Source: Xiphydria camelus (Eukaryota; Arthropoda; Insecta; Hymenoptera; Xiphydriidae). Taken from it: 64,000 bases of DNA. The stretch is taken from positions 24,105,385 through 24,169,384 of the forward strand of contig OY783195.1 in NCBI GenBank assembly GCA_963678675.1, written 5' to 3'. This document shows, one piece after another, positions 13,434 to 24,899 of this stretch. Position 1 is the first letter of the stretch, and each line of letters opens with the position of its first letter. The notes under the pieces were generated by a model. It searched no databases. It saw only the letters and a list, made by a program, of their open reading frames with translations, and was not told the origin of the DNA. A program made the position numbers and the translations under genes.

Positions 13434-13676
13434 CACAGAGAAAATGAATTAATAGAATCTGCAGAAAATTACTTACGGAGGGTGAATGAATATTCACATC
13501 AATAACATTTTTTAGTACATCAATTTGATATCTCTTCCTTGCAATCATGTGGAATAGGATGTGATTGCAAGGAAGAAATATCAAATTAATATGAAAAAAG
13601 ATTAAATTTACCTAAATAAATAATTACTTGCAACCCCGCAAATAACTTTTAGTAGATCCAATTAATTCTTTTTTTT
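13434..13676 (+). mobile_element. MITE family D, copy 1
   Basis: It starts CACAGAGAAAATGAATTAAT and ends in the mirrored ATTAATTCTTTTTTT. Subterminal GAAAATTACTT mirrors AAGTAATT-type sequence. It holds an internal hairpin TTGATATCTCTTCCTTGCAA..TTGCAAGGAAGAAATATCAA. The same family is found nested at 22304-22554. Confidence 0.7.
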
Positions 13677-14484
13677 CTTTCTACTATCTCTTATTTAGAA
13701 TTTGATAATAATTTTCCTTTCTGTTAAATGTATTATCTTGGTCGTTTTAAGCATATTTTTGCACTCGTTGCGAAATGTCACTTACCCCCTTCGTGTTTAG
13801 CACGCCAGCATACATTTCTGCAAATCCTGGCAATTCTCGTTTCCCCACATGGCGATACGCGCGCGCGTAACGAATGAATCGTAATACGCGATGCATTTAC
13901 GGATTGATCGTCGCGCGATATGTCATTACGGAGTTCGCAAAGAAGAGAAAGGGAGAGGGAGAGAAAAAAGTGAGCGTACTCGAGATGCCGCCCAGGGAAT
14001 AGGAACTGGTCGTTTTCTCTCACATTTCAGTTTGATGGATCGTCTCACCCTCCACCCCCATCGGGCGCCCCTCTGCGTATAAAATGAATCGTTATATTAC
14101 ATTACCAGGAAGTAAAGGCGAATTTGACGCCTTCAAGTGGGTCGCGGTCTGCACGTCGTTCGAGCTAATCGAAGAGTTACGAAGCTCTGGGAAATAGCTG
14201 AGGCACGAGACGCGCTAGTTGCTCGGGGAGGGCGAGCACAATGGGGATTAATCGTGGACGCTATTCGGTCACGTGCCGAATCTTTCGAATCGTTACGAAT
14301 TACATTAATATCGTTACCGCCACAACACGCGGTCGGGGTCACGCGTACGTTTATTTACGATGGTCTTTACATCCACGTTGATATTTGACGATAAACTGCT
14401 CTTTTATGGCGATTCAATTTACTCACTCGTAAAGAGTGGAACTTTCAATGAACTGCTCAATCGAGTATACCGAATCTTTCCCAA
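13677..14484. other. Unassigned sequence
   Basis: A GA-rich run at 13945-13970 and CpG-rich stretches. The overlapping frames on both strands (13778-14023 minus, 13891-14082 plus, 14133-14388) resemble no known protein. Confidence 0.35.
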
Positions 14485-14684
14485 GTCGTTGAGAGAATTT
14501 GATGTAAGCATTAGATTGGTATACCGAGAAAACAGTTTATTTGTAATTAATAAATGTTCGTTTGAATATGGTAAAATAAACATTTTATGTAATCAAGTAA
14601 ATATTCATTACCTATTACAATCTTTATTTGGGACGATTAAATCTTTTAAGGAAACCGTTTGAATGAAGTAAACATTTTGATATG

Positions 14685-14858
14685 CTGAGGGCCATCTCGT
14701 TATACTCGTATGGCAGTCCTCTTAAGGCCCACTTGTTCAATGTAAGTTCAAGCTGAACCAGCCTTGAACTTACATTGAAGAAGTGGGCCTAAATAGTGAT
14801 AAAACCATAACGACAGAGGCCTACTATAGGTTGCTGCACACCCAGGGTGGCCCTTAGA
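14685..14858. mobile_element. Nested insertion with CTRAGGGCCAYC ends
   Basis: CTGAGGGCCATC at the left and GGTGGCCCTTAG at the right are inverted repeats. Relative E2 at 51300 lacks this material, so it is an insertion in family E. A second, decayed version lies in the downstream unit (about 15075-15185). Confidence 0.55.
14726..14789. mobile_element. 64-bp hairpin micro-element
   Basis: GGCCCACTTGTTCAATG and its mirror CATTGAAGAAGTGGGCC bound a 64-bp near-perfect hairpin, flanked by TAA on each side. The paralogous unit near 15108 has CTCTTAAATAG with a single TAA. That single copy documents an insertion with a 3-bp TAA duplication, as used by PIF/Harbinger elements. It is far shorter than usual MITEs. 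Confidence 0.8.
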
Positions 14859-15287
14859 GGATTACAATTTAACAACATTGAGAGAATCCGATGTAAGCAT
14901 TAGATTGGTATATCGAAAAAACAGTTTATTTATAATTAATAAATGTTTGTTTGAATATAATGAAATAAACATTTTATTGGGCCAAGTAAATATTTGCTAC
15001 CTATTACAGTATTTATTAGGGACGATTATATCCTTTGGTGCAACCGTTCGAATGAAGTAAACATTTTGACCCGCTGAGAGCCATATCCTTATATGGTATA
15101 GTCCTCTTAAATAGCGAGAAATTCGTAAAGACAGGGGTCTACTATGGGTTGTTACACACCCAGGGTAGCTCCCCCCCTTCAGAGGGTTAATAATTAACAC
15201 ATATTTTCTGGTCCTTATAAAATATCTATTTCACCATATTTAATATTAAATTTATTAACTATTAATACATAAACTGTTCTCTCAGTG

Positions 15288-16507
15288 TAAGTATGTCACA
15301 GTTTACTTTTAAACGATTTATTTAAAATTATTAAACCATCACACAATAAACTTTTACAAGCAAGAAGTCATCAGTATGAAAATCCTAGTAGAGTCTAATA
15401 TTATAACAAGCTATATAAGAAAATGTATTAAAATTGTTCAGTTTGATTAGATATATAAATTGATTTCGATCAATTCTCTTCACTAAATTACTAACCCTAC
15501 CTCAAAAAAGTCTTCAATGGCTATCGATGCTTATATTAATAATCCGTTAGAAATTACGAGCGAATGAAAAAGCAATTCTCATACATCAAACGCACGTACA
15601 TATGCGTTAAAAATCAGATTTTCCACTCCATATCCTTTCCTCATCGACCGTCACATCCAGACGACCAACGATTAAATACAACCAGCACAGCCTCTGCGCA
15701 AATCGAGATAAACAGGATCACCTACTATCCTGTACGCAGATTATAGGTTTACAGGGGTGGCTTCGGAATGATTTATTAATGGATAAAATTGACGTCGTAT
15801 ATTCGGTGCACATGGCGTGGAGCTACGCAGATGCGCATGACATTTCAGTTTGATGAGAGCTAATTGCCTTCGCGCTGTAGTGAAAACGGTTCATTCCATG
15901 TGAACGCGCCTCATTTCTTCGGCGCGCGTATACAGACGTATTTAATTTATTTACATTCTGAGAATTTCTTTTGCTGCATTGCGAAGGAACTGTAATGGAT
16001 ACCACTTTCCTGTTAACTCCCGATTCGCGATTTCTTATTCCCGAGGCGAAACACCATTTGTGCGTCAGTGTTTTCCAGGCGAAGTTACGTAAATGCTTTG
16101 CGTTATACTCGGCGAGGAAGTTAGACTAACGTTCGTACACATCTGCCTAACTTACGTCAGGAGATCTGCAATATGCCCGAGGACATCCGAACAACAGGAA
16201 TGGCCAAGGAGACTCGCTCGGGAAACCGATAAACCGATAACCGTAATAGGAAGTCGTTCTGAGAGCCAACTAAAGCGACAATGACTAAAGATGAGTAATC
16301 CATTCGTATCGACTCTCATTATTTAGCAGTATTGTACTTACGTTCTCCTCAGATGCGACTGTCAAAAGCAAGCTAATGTCGTATCAATTGCAGGCGATTT
16401 GATCTATTAAAATTCTCTTCTTCTTACGCCTCCCTGATTTCAAGATGACCCTGTACTCTTATGTTTATATCTCCCTGTAATTGCATAACTTTGAATTGCT
16501 CTCGATA
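15288..16507. other. Unassigned sequence
   Basis: AT-rich then mixed. Frames of 60-63 codons at 15564, 15823 and 16093 resemble no known protein. No repeat family is recognised. Confidence 0.35.
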
Positions 16508-17086
16508 TATGATTATTAGACTGAAGTCGCCAGGGTTTTGGCGACACGGTTTTGTCCACGCATTTATTCGAAAACTATTTTATATAATAGAAGGAAAAGG
16601 AAAGGAGAATCCGCCATGCTCTAATAACATCAATTCGATAATCTCTCAATATTTGATATAATTTGCATTATTTCATAAAATGAATTTCTTACAATTTTTT
16701 ATTGTTGACAAATTAGGGTAAGTCCGGGATAGTTGGACCACTTTTTTTTGAAGTACTGTAGTATCTTTTTCCATAAATGTATGCTTTCATAAATATTAAA
16801 ATCTCATTAAGAGAACAATTCTATACAAGTATTTATTAGAAAGTTGCATGAAAACATAAGCATAATGGAGTTGCAACAAATAATAAATATGATACTGTGG
16901 CTCGACTAACCTTTAATAGCCGGGTTAGTTGGACCACTTTATTAAGGTGAGACCAACAGGAGGTTAACGTGGAATTAAAGTAACAAAACTTGTAAATATC
17001 CTCGAAGACTTGTTTGAACTGTGGCGGTCCGATACCAGGTGGCGCCGCTCCCTCTCGGCTCTCGCTAGTGGCCCGGCACGAGTTTC

Positions 17087-17094
17087 TATATAAG
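17087..17094 (+). promoter_or_regulatory. TATA-box-like sequence
   Basis: TATATAAG lies in a GC-rich context, with a CTCTCACGG segment about 27 bp downstream where initiation would be expected. No transcript or ORF of known type follows, so this is only a candidate core promoter. Confidence 0.3.
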
Positions 17095-17269
17095 AGCGCA
17101 ACTGCTCGACTCTCACGGCAGACCACAGAGCGTATAAGGCTCAGTCGATAACCTCACCCGTGCTTTTGGCTCGGCGATACCTGATTTTTTTGAAATTAGG
17201 GGGCTATGGCCTCTGCGATAGCCCCCATGCTTTTTCAGCAGCATCACGCCGTTGCTGTCTTCTCCGTTC

Positions 17270-17425
17270 AATACGTCGTCGTCGTCGTTTTCGTCGCCCT
17301 CGTCATCCTTGTCGTCGCTGTTCTCGTCGTCGTCGTTCTCGTCATCGTCGTCCTCGTCTTCATCGTCATAGACCTCGTCGTCGTCATCCTCGTCGTCGCC
17401 GTCCTCGTCCTCGTCCTCCTTCAAT
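17270..17425. repeat. Imperfect GTC/GAC trinucleotide repeat
   Basis: A 150-bp run of CGT/CGTC triplets. On the minus strand it reads as an Asp/Glu-rich stretch within a 103-codon frame (17113-17424), and on the plus strand as Val- or Arg-rich frames. All of these are products of the triplet repeat, not evidence of a gene. Confidence 0.8.
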
Positions 17426-17527
17426 AACCGTCCATGCCTCGCGCATCCGGTTCGAAATCGCCGGGGTTTTTGGCCACATGGTTTTGTCCACGCATTTATT
17501 CGAAAACTATTTTATATAATAGAAGGA

Positions 17528-17613
17528 TTGTCTAACATATATTTTCTTGTCTTAACGAAATACTTATTTCGCCGTATTTTAAATTACATACTAATAAGTT
17601 GTTTTCTCTGTGT
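17528..17613 (-). mobile_element. Fragment of MITE family E
   Basis: ATATATTTTCTTGTCTTAAC and TTTCGCCGTATTTTAAATTA followed by TTGTTTTCTCTGTG match the right half of family E (compare 51620-51700). Only this end is present. Confidence 0.6.
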
Positions 17614-18494
17614 ACATAATGATATTAACGACCTTTATATAAAACACTCCAAGTAATATCGGCTAATGGATGCTAAATATGCGTATACACAGCACAAATC
17701 TTTGTCCATGTCTCGAAAAAAGATTTATCAGGCTTGGCCCTAAAATGGTACATTCGCGCAGATGGGACATTTGATACGCGCGCCTGGCAAAGGAGACGGT
17801 GACGCGACGATTTATACCGCGACGTCACGCACGACAAATTCATTCCTGTAACGCTAACCGCGAACACCCGTAAAGGTCCGGAATGATTAACTGCCTTTGA
17901 GCATCGACGGTGGGATGAAACCAATCTCAAAGTCCTCACAGACAGGGTCAGCCGCAGGTCTGCCTCGAAACTTCGCGAGTCTTTTAAGCCGCGGTGGACG
18001 CACACACGATGCGCTTTCGAACCACCTAAGCCCGATATTTCTTCTCGGGGCAAAGAACGAGAACAAGCAAGGGTGCGAAGCGGAAGGGGGAGGATTCGTT
18101 CATCTCCTATGAGTATCGATTCGAGGGCTCCTAAAACTCCCGGGGGCTTTGTATATGCGGTGCATCGGGTGTGTAACGCTGAAGCTAGAAAAGGGAGATT
18201 TTCTGCGGATGCATCTCCATAGACATTTAATTGGAACTTTGTGCTGATATCGCGAATGGTCCAGCACTTAAAAAAAATTGTGCGACTATTGAATTGCATT
18301 CTACGTATATCCAAATAAATGGTTCAAAATAATGAGATAGCTTTTAAGAAAACTTAAGGAAGTGAAATATATATCCAAGTCAATAACATCGTACTAATTA
18401 GTTAAAAAGAATCATTGAGATTGGTTGCAATTAATGATTAGAAAAAGAAAAGAAAAATCCATACATTTTCTGATTCTACAGCAATCGATTTCTA
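17614..18494. other. Unassigned, with a 213-codon frame
   Basis: The longest non-element frame of the window is at 17673-18314 (minus, 213 codons), opposite a 71-codon plus frame. It has Arg/Ser-rich, family-less content, no visible domain, signal peptide or membrane segment, and sits in GC-rich DNA. I consider it probably fortuitous. Confidence 0.35.
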
Positions 18495-18669
18495 CACTGA
18501 AAAAAAATTGTTTGAAACTGCACCATGTGTATTCAGAGAATTTTTAGTCAATTGAATTGAATTTTACTTAACGTAACTAATTGAATGTCGATAAAGTAAT
18601 ATTAATATGGTAGGGCCCGTTGGTAGTTACACGGCATCGTTGATTGTAGCATTTACAAAGTTTATGGTA

Positions 18670-19048
18670 CACTGAGAGAAAAATTTGGTTGAAAAATGTA
18701 TTTGGTTTAAATTAGTCGAAATGATAATATGTTCATTTGAATTAAGGAAATTGTGTGTAATTCGATACTCGTTTACTCATAGTAAGTATACGTATAATCG
18801 AGTAAATATTAATCGCATTAAGAAAATATTTAATTGTTTCAACTCCACGAAAATAGTCATACATAATGGACTAAATACATATATAAAGTTGTAGCAACTA
18901 AATATCTACTTAGAGTGATTAATCATATATTAGTTGCGAATGAATGGGTATTGGATTGAACAAAATTATATAATATGAACTAAAAAATATTTTATTACTT
19001 AAAATAATTCAAACCAACTAAATCGATTCAACCAACCCTTTTTCTCAG
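18670..19048. mobile_element. MITE with CACTGAGAGAAAAA end, nested in C1
   Basis: CACTGAGAGAAAAATTTGGT at the left, after TA, is mirrored by ACCAACCCTTTTTCTCAG at the right. The AT-rich interior repeats AACTAAATA-type words. It splits the family-C element. Confidence 0.65.
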
Positions 19049-19080
19049 TTCAAATTTCGAGATAAGTCCTATTTATCATC

Positions 19081-19169
19081 ACGATAATCATAATTTTAGT
19101 AAAAATTACAGCAACGCTAGCAACTTCTACAATTTTTACTATAATTTTTACTAAAATTATAGTTATCGT
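19081..19169. mobile_element. Small foldback, 28-bp arms
   Basis: ACGATAATCATAATTTTAGT and its mirror ACTAAAATTATAGTTATCGT enclose a 32-bp loop. It lies between the nested MITE and the right half of C1. Confidence 0.6.
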
Positions 19170-19506
19170 AGCAATAAATTTACCTTGTACCCAAATTTAT
19201 CACAAACTTTGCAAATCCTATGATTTATTTTTTCCGTGTACTAATACCATTGCCTCAAATGTTTAGAGATTGAAACAACGGTTGGGTAATTGAATTAACT
19301 ATATCTATTATTCAGTTAATTATCAATCTAATACTTCAATAAATTTATTTGAGTTTCTAAAGAAATTATTTCAACCATCGATGAAATTTATGGAAAATCA
19401 TCGCCCAACTGCGACACGCAGTTGGGACGACTTCGCGTATTTATCATTCCGGTGTAGTTGGCCTAACTGATATTTAGTTGAGTCAACGGATACGTTTTCT
19501 CAGTAT

Positions 19507-20683
19507 GTGTGGCATAAACTCAAGGTACCATATGTACCGGGCTATTAAATCGTTCAACCAGTCAATATGGAGTAATTTCGTACACGGGATGATTTCATCT
19601 CAAAGGAAATACTCGCTTTTTCCGAACTGCCATCGTGGGCAGCGTTGACGGGCAATGAGGCAAATTTATTCACGAGTTACAGCACTGGTCCTCATCGACG
19701 CCACCTGCGGTCGGATTTACACGCGATCCCATACCAGGCACGCGTGTGCGTCATAATTGTAAATAAATCGTCACAACACGCTATCGCGCGAATTGCGGCA
19801 CATTAACACAGCTCGTTCTTTTAAATACGTCATCCTTTCGGTGCCATTTGGTAAATGAACGCATCCTACCTCTCGCCACGTATCATTTTCATCGCGTACC
19901 GCGGAATTGTAAGTACGACAAAGCGGTTTATTAACGTTTTACGATTCTACCAAACGCAGCTCTTCATCGCTCAACATCACGTACGAGCGATACCCGCTAT
20001 CGCGTGGGACGATACATTACAACGCTTTCGCTGGAAACGGAACCGCTAATACCAACGCACCCACGCACTTTGTCCCGATCGAAACTTTACGCCGAATGCG
20101 AATATTCGCAGATGCAATTTACTCTTTACGGTCGTAGGCTCGAACGCGGGCGGTGCTCGCAATCTGGGACGTTTTACGACGCGACCAGCGGAATAACTGC
20201 CGTCGACCTCTCGGTCGTTACAGTCGAGCGTTACGCTCGACTTTTTACCACAAAATGATAACGAGTATTGTCGCGGCGCGTAATAAAGGCGGACGATTAA
20301 TAAATTTTCAACGTCGCGCCGCGCGATCGTGCGCGCATTCACTTATAGGGTAATATCAGGTGGGGCTGAACTCTAAAGGTTAATTGACCACTGCGCTTGT
20401 TACCCCGTGTACACGCGGAACGCGAAAATGCTCGGGTGGTGCACAACCGGCTGGGATCCTGGTAAGATTTAATGCACGCGCCTCGCGGCCAAAAGGCTTG
20501 GCAAACAGAGGTTTTTAAGCTCGATTAATCGTGATTTGTGACTGCGCAGAAACGAGGTTTTGGAAATTAAGTATCTGTAAATATGGGGCCCCGTTCAGTT
20601 TGGCAATACGCGTGCCCCATTCGCCTTGTTTATATTTGCGGAAGAGTTGTCGGAAGGTTTAGCGTGTAGATGGCCGATTATTA
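19507..20683. other. Unassigned, partly CpG-rich
   Basis: Frames of 64-98 codons overlap on both strands at 19855-20353 in CpG-rich DNA. None resembles a known protein. Confidence 0.35.
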
Positions 20684-21429
20684 GGCCCGGTGCACACTTG
20701 CATCTTTTGGACGTGTGGTGCCGCGCAATAGTGCTGTAACGGCACCGCCGGTGGTTTGTGTAGGGGTGACGGGGGCAATGGTGTACTCCTAAGGACTGTT
20801 TGTTTATTGAGAGGCGAAAAAACTAAAGTCGTGGAATATTATTGTTTTCTGATCAGACCACACTGAGAAAAGACAAGATTAAAAATTATTCTGTTAGAAG
20901 GATAATCTGAGTACGAAAGGTAAAATAGATAAAAAATTATCCCCTTCCAGGGTTTAAAATTTAACCTTCTTTATGATAATTTTTGATCTATTTTACCTTT
21001 CGTACTCAGATTATCCTTCTAACAGAATAATTTTTAATCTTTTTTTTCTCAGCGCAGCTAAGGAAAATAATAGATAATTGCCTAAAAGTATAGTTTGGTT
21101 AAACAAAACCTTGCTAATCGCTATAACCCACTGAGCGTCATTATCCCGATCTCCCCTACAGCGAAATGACGTACAGTACCTACGCGAAATGACGTACAGA
21201 ATGTAGTAACTTGCGGCACACATACACGCAGATGGTCGGTGCAGTACCGCAACGTCACCGGAGTTGTATGTGTAGTGCCTCATTCTACCTATACAAACTG
21301 GACCAGATATGCTGTCCTAAAAGTGGATTGAAATAAAAATAGAATGAAATCATTAAATACGATTGGCGCTTTCCAGTTCTGGTACCGTTGCGGCACCACA
21401 CGTCCAAGAGACGCAATGTGCACCGGGCC
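20684..21429. mobile_element. PIF/Harbinger-like non-autonomous element
   Basis: The ends GGCCCGGTGCACA and TGTGCACCGGGCC are perfect inverted repeats, continued imperfectly by GGACGTGTGGTGCCGC on both sides. A TTA duplication flanks the element. A 3-bp TWA duplication with G-rich ends is the PIF/Harbinger pattern. No transposase remains, and a palindromic MITE (20861-21054) is inserted. Confidence 0.75.
20861..21054. mobile_element. Near-palindromic MITE with CACTGAGAAAA end
   Basis: A 194-bp element whose ~85-bp arms mirror each other (AAAAATTATTCTGTTAGAAG against CTTCTAACAGAATAATTTTT; CGTACTCAGATTATC). It is nested in the Harbinger-like element. Confidence 0.8.
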
Positions 21430-21955
21430 TTAACGTCAGACTACAACAGTAGCATTGAAGAGATATCGATAATAGAAACGTCCCTAGATGCGTTCTTCAA
21501 ACTGCGTGGGTACGCTCTAGAAAAATATTACGTCTCTTTTCCCCGCGCGGTAAGAAGCGTTGCATGCACGACAGCGATGAAATCAGGCGCTGCTGTTCCC
21601 AGAGCCGTTAAAGGGGGTAAACTTAAGCACTTCACGGAGTTACCCGTCGCGCGGGAACCGCGCTTATATTCTCTATCGGAGGAACAGAGATTTTCCAGCG
21701 GCTTTTCCCGAGTCTTTGCCGTGCTTGAGTTTAAAGCCGATTTTTACATCCCCCCTCTGTGCATCTCGCTCCCGCGGCGGCTGTTGCACACGAAGAAAAA
21801 GAGCCGGGGGGGACGTCGATATAAAAGTAAGTGTCGTTAAACTAGTAGCGTATAGATAGTTGTTTACGCTTCGTCGAAAGAGACGTCCCCGAACAGGAGT
21901 AATTAGAGGCAAAAAAATTGCTTTAGCGCTAAAGTCGTTGGTCTCTAACAAAGTG
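21430..21955. other. Unassigned sequence
   Basis: A 150-codon plus frame starts at 21388, inside the right end of the Harbinger-like element, and ends at 21840. It therefore mixes repeat and flank and is unlikely to be a gene. Confidence 0.4.
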
Positions 21956-22662
21956 CACTGAGAAAAAAATTGTTGTGTTTGCAACTGCACCATGTGGTCA
22001 AAGGATTTGTAGTCAATTTAACCGAATTTTTTTTAACATGACTAAACGGAGATCAATGAAACTAACAATAAGTTTATGTGATCCAACTGCACTGCATATA
22101 TAATAGTTGACTCGTTCAGTCGACTAAACTACTAATGCAGTTGCCACAAATGTGTAAAAATTGAAACAACGATTGGGTAATTGAATTAACTATATTATTC
22201 AATTAATTACCAATCCAATGCTTCAGTAAGATCATCTAAGTTCCTAAACAAATGATCTCAATAAGCGATGAGGTTCATGGAAAATCATCATCCAACTGCG
22301 ACGTGTACAGAGAAAAAGAGAGTTGAATCTACTGAAAATTACTTGCGGGGTCGCAAGTAATTATTTATTTACATCAGTGAAATTGTTTAATACATCAATT
22401 TGATATCTCTTCCTCACAATCGTGTGGAATAGTATGCAATCGCAAGGAAGAAATGTCGAATTAATATGAAAAAAGATTAAATTGATAAATAAATAATTAC
22501 TTTCGACCCCGCAAGTAATTTTGAGTAGATCCAACTAATTCTTTTTCCCTGTGTGCAATCAGGACAACTTCGTGTTTAGGTTCCGCATATTTAATCTCGC
22601 GGTGTGGTTAGCCTAATTGTAAGTAATATTCAGTTGAGGCAATAGATAACTTTTTCTCAGTA
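21956..22662 (+). mobile_element. MITE family C, copy 2
   Basis: CACTGAGAAAAAAATTG at the left and TTTTTCTCAGTA at the right. It shares the family C interior words with 18495-19506. A family-D MITE is inserted at 22304-22554; C1 carries AACTGCGACACGCAGTTGGG at the corresponding place, without it. Confidence 0.75.
22304..22554 (+). mobile_element. MITE family D, copy 2 (nested in C2)
   Basis: ACAGAGAAAAAGAGAGTTGA at the left mirrors CAACTAATTCTTTTTCCCTGT at the right. It carries the same internal CTTCCTCACAATCGTGTGGA / GCAATCGCAAGGAAGAAAT hairpin as copy 1 at 13434. Confidence 0.75.
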
Positions 22663-24319
22663 TGCAGAAAGAGAGCGATATATAAAACACGTGTGTGTAC
22701 ATGCAGCTGCTATCGATCGCGTCACTTTCGAACTGAACCGCGGAAACCGAGCGGACATTTGTCCGATGGTTAACATCCCCGTGCTAAGCACCGCTAACCC
22801 GGTTAGTGTTTAAAAAGTTGAGGGAAATATAAGGGCGGTTTATCTTGCCCCGCATGCCAAACTTTACCCACTCCATCCCATTAGTCAAGCGCTTCACGTG
22901 TCTGCGGGATCTGCGGTACACCCCTGACGTTAAGGGTTAAATAATGTGTTCCGTTTGATGTGACGCTGCTATCGGATCGAGTGCTCTAAATGAGCCACAA
23001 CGGTTGCGTAGAGGTACCACCTAACGAGCTCCCTGTACAACTAACGTACTTGGGTTGTATGCAAGTATAAATGATGCGAAGGTGAATATACGCGATGTTG
23101 GAGGAGATATCTAGGTAAATATATAGAGTATAGCGCGCGAATAAATTAACCACAAGTTTTTCCTTTTAATATTTGGCTAATTATAATTATTGCTAATGTG
23201 TTAGTAATAATAATATTTCTCTTCCTATTTTTCTCCACAAATATAAATACTACGTGTAAACTGGTAATCTCGCAAATTTTGTTCATCCATTTAATTCGGT
23301 CCTAACATAAACAAATATTCATATTTTTAAATTTAATTTGTAATCCGTATACATATTTTATAATATACGAAAAAGAAACGATTCGAAAAATCATTATTCG
23401 CTGAGTTATAAGTGCATTTCTCTCTATATAAGATTGTGCGGTCATCGGAAATGAGTGCGATGGAGATAGTCTTACTAGGCTATGACGTATTGCATTTCTA
23501 AATATCATTTTCCAGCTTTGATAAAGCGGAAAATGAAAAATGAAAAAATATGCGGTAGATAATTTTGTACAAATTTTTGGAATTTGTAATAAAAAAAGTT
23601 AGCATTAAAACCGACATGGATGCAGTTATATAAGCGATACGCGCGAGTACGTATTTGAAAGGATTTTTAACCGAAATATAACGTACAGAAATGAAAGGTA
23701 GTAATTTTCTAGAAGTAAATATAGGGAGAGGCCAAGCGAGATGAAATAATGAGGGAGGCGATGAAGAATTAGCTTAATAGAGAGGGAAAGCTATGTGTAT
23801 GTTATGGCTCTGTTTGACGCTACCCATGCGCAATAATTTTTTGCTACTCGAGGAAGATTAGTCGATCTGTATTATAGCAGTGGTTGAGGGGAGTTGGAAG
23901 ATATAATTATAAGGAAATTTTTAACATTTTACACACTTAATAAGAAGTTGTTCTCCCACTTTATTCAATGTTATAAATATTGATATCTTTTTTAAAAAGT
24001 TTAACCTTTACCTTGAAAAGATATATTTAAACGTTTGTAAACGATGGGCTTGAACGATATTACATTCAAAATTACACGTGAACAAGAAACCTTACAAAAT
24101 TGCAAATGTAATTAATAATCGAATCGAATGCGAAATACGATCTGGGAAACCTCTGTTATCTTCATCAATAATTATATAAGGATGCATATGTTATATTGTA
24201 GATATGGATTATATTATACATCGATTCACATATGTATGTGATACGTAGATTGATTTCCCCTCAATTGTATACCCATAATATAACTTTATATCCTGATATG
24301 TTCCACATGATATAGTATA
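22663..24319. other. Unassigned sequence
   Basis: Mixed then AT-rich. No element ends, exon or RNA gene recognised; frames of 68-70 codons on the minus strand resemble no known protein. Confidence 0.4.
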
Positions 24320-24899
24320 CAGGGTGTTCATTTTAAAACTTACCACCCACGTTATCTGCGTAAAGAGACATATTTCTGAAAATCGCCGAGACACGTCAAC
24401 AAAATTATTGAGGGGGAACATTTTTTATAAAAATTCGACGCCCCCCCTCTCAACCACCTGACTCCGGGGGCGGTAACCCCAATATTCTTAAATGGAACAG
24501 GGGGTCGAGTGATACCTCATTTTAAAGGGCTTTTAATTGTGTACATTTTGACGTCCTACTTTTCAAATTTGACGTTACCTTGCCCTTTTGAATGTTGAAA
24601 TTCAAGATTTTAAATAATAATACTTTTTATTTTTCAAAAGAAAACTAAGAGTATATTTTCGTTGGCTAATTATTTTAATGAAACTAATAAATATTGTACA
24701 TTTACGTAATAACTAATTAACAAAAAAGTAAACAAATTAAATGTAAAAACTGAAACTTCTTTTGCAACAATAATTAGGACTAAAACATACGATGAACACA
24801 AAATGTTCCTAATTATTATTTAATGAACATATCGAGAGTGATTTGATTCTTTACACGACAATTACCACGTGGGTGGTAAGTTTTAAAATGAACACCCTG
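24320..24899. mobile_element. 580-bp TIR element with TA duplication
   Basis: The ends CAGGGTGTTCATTTTAAAAC and GTTTTAAAATGAACACCCTG are exact over more than 20 bp and extend through TTACCACCCACGT. TA flanks each side. The interior has a run CCCCCCCTCTC and AT-rich DNA but no transposase. Likely a mariner-type non-autonomous element. Confidence 0.8.

Larger units (their letters stand above)
14485..15185. repeat. Tandem duplication of ~385 bp inside MITE E1
   Basis: The string GATGTAAGCATTAGATTGGT occurs at about 14501 and 14889, followed in both units by AACAGTTTATTTRTAATTAA and later by CACACCCAGGGT. Unit 1 contains an extra 64-bp hairpin at 14726-14789 that unit 2 lacks, so unit 2 preserves the empty site. 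Confidence 0.8.
14523..15287 (+). mobile_element. MITE family E, copy 1 (composite)
   Basis: The left end ACCGAGAAAACAGTTTATTT mirrors the right end AAACTGTTCTCTCAGTG at 15271-15287. TGTTTGTTTGAATAT-type sequence near the left mirrors ATATTTAATATTAAA near the right. The interior has been expanded by insertions and a tandem duplication. Family relatives: 51148-51700 and a fragment at 17528. Confidence 0.7.
16508..17527. repeat. ~68-bp direct repeats ~935 bp apart
   Basis: Sequence around GGTTTTGTCCACGCATTTAT followed by TCGAAAACTATTTTATATAA occurs at about 16524-16594 and again at about 17457-17527, with a few mismatches. Between them lie a terminus-like TAGGGTAAGTCCGGGATAGT at 16716 (motif GTTGGACCACTT repeated near 16925), a TATA-containing stretch and a triplet repeat. 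I could not show that this is one mobile element. Confidence 0.6.
18495..19506 (+). mobile_element. MITE family C, copy 1 (interrupted)
   Basis: Starts CACTGAAAAAAAATTGTTTG after TA. It shares AACTGCACCATGTG, GATTGAAACAACGRTTGGGT and the right end TTTTCTCAGTATG with copy 2 at 21956-22662. The middle is interrupted by another MITE (18670-19048) and a foldback (19081-19169). No ORF. Confidence 0.7.

Noticed and set aside
17113..17424. Asp/Glu-rich protein frame
   Set aside because: It is the translation of an imperfect GAC triplet repeat.
17673..18314. 213-codon minus-strand frame, longest outside elements
   Set aside because: It lies in stop-poor GC-rich DNA, has an overlapping frame on the other strand, and shows no domain, motif or splice context.
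21388..21840. 150-codon plus-strand frame
   Set aside because: It begins inside the terminal inverted repeat of the Harbinger-like element and runs into unrelated flank.
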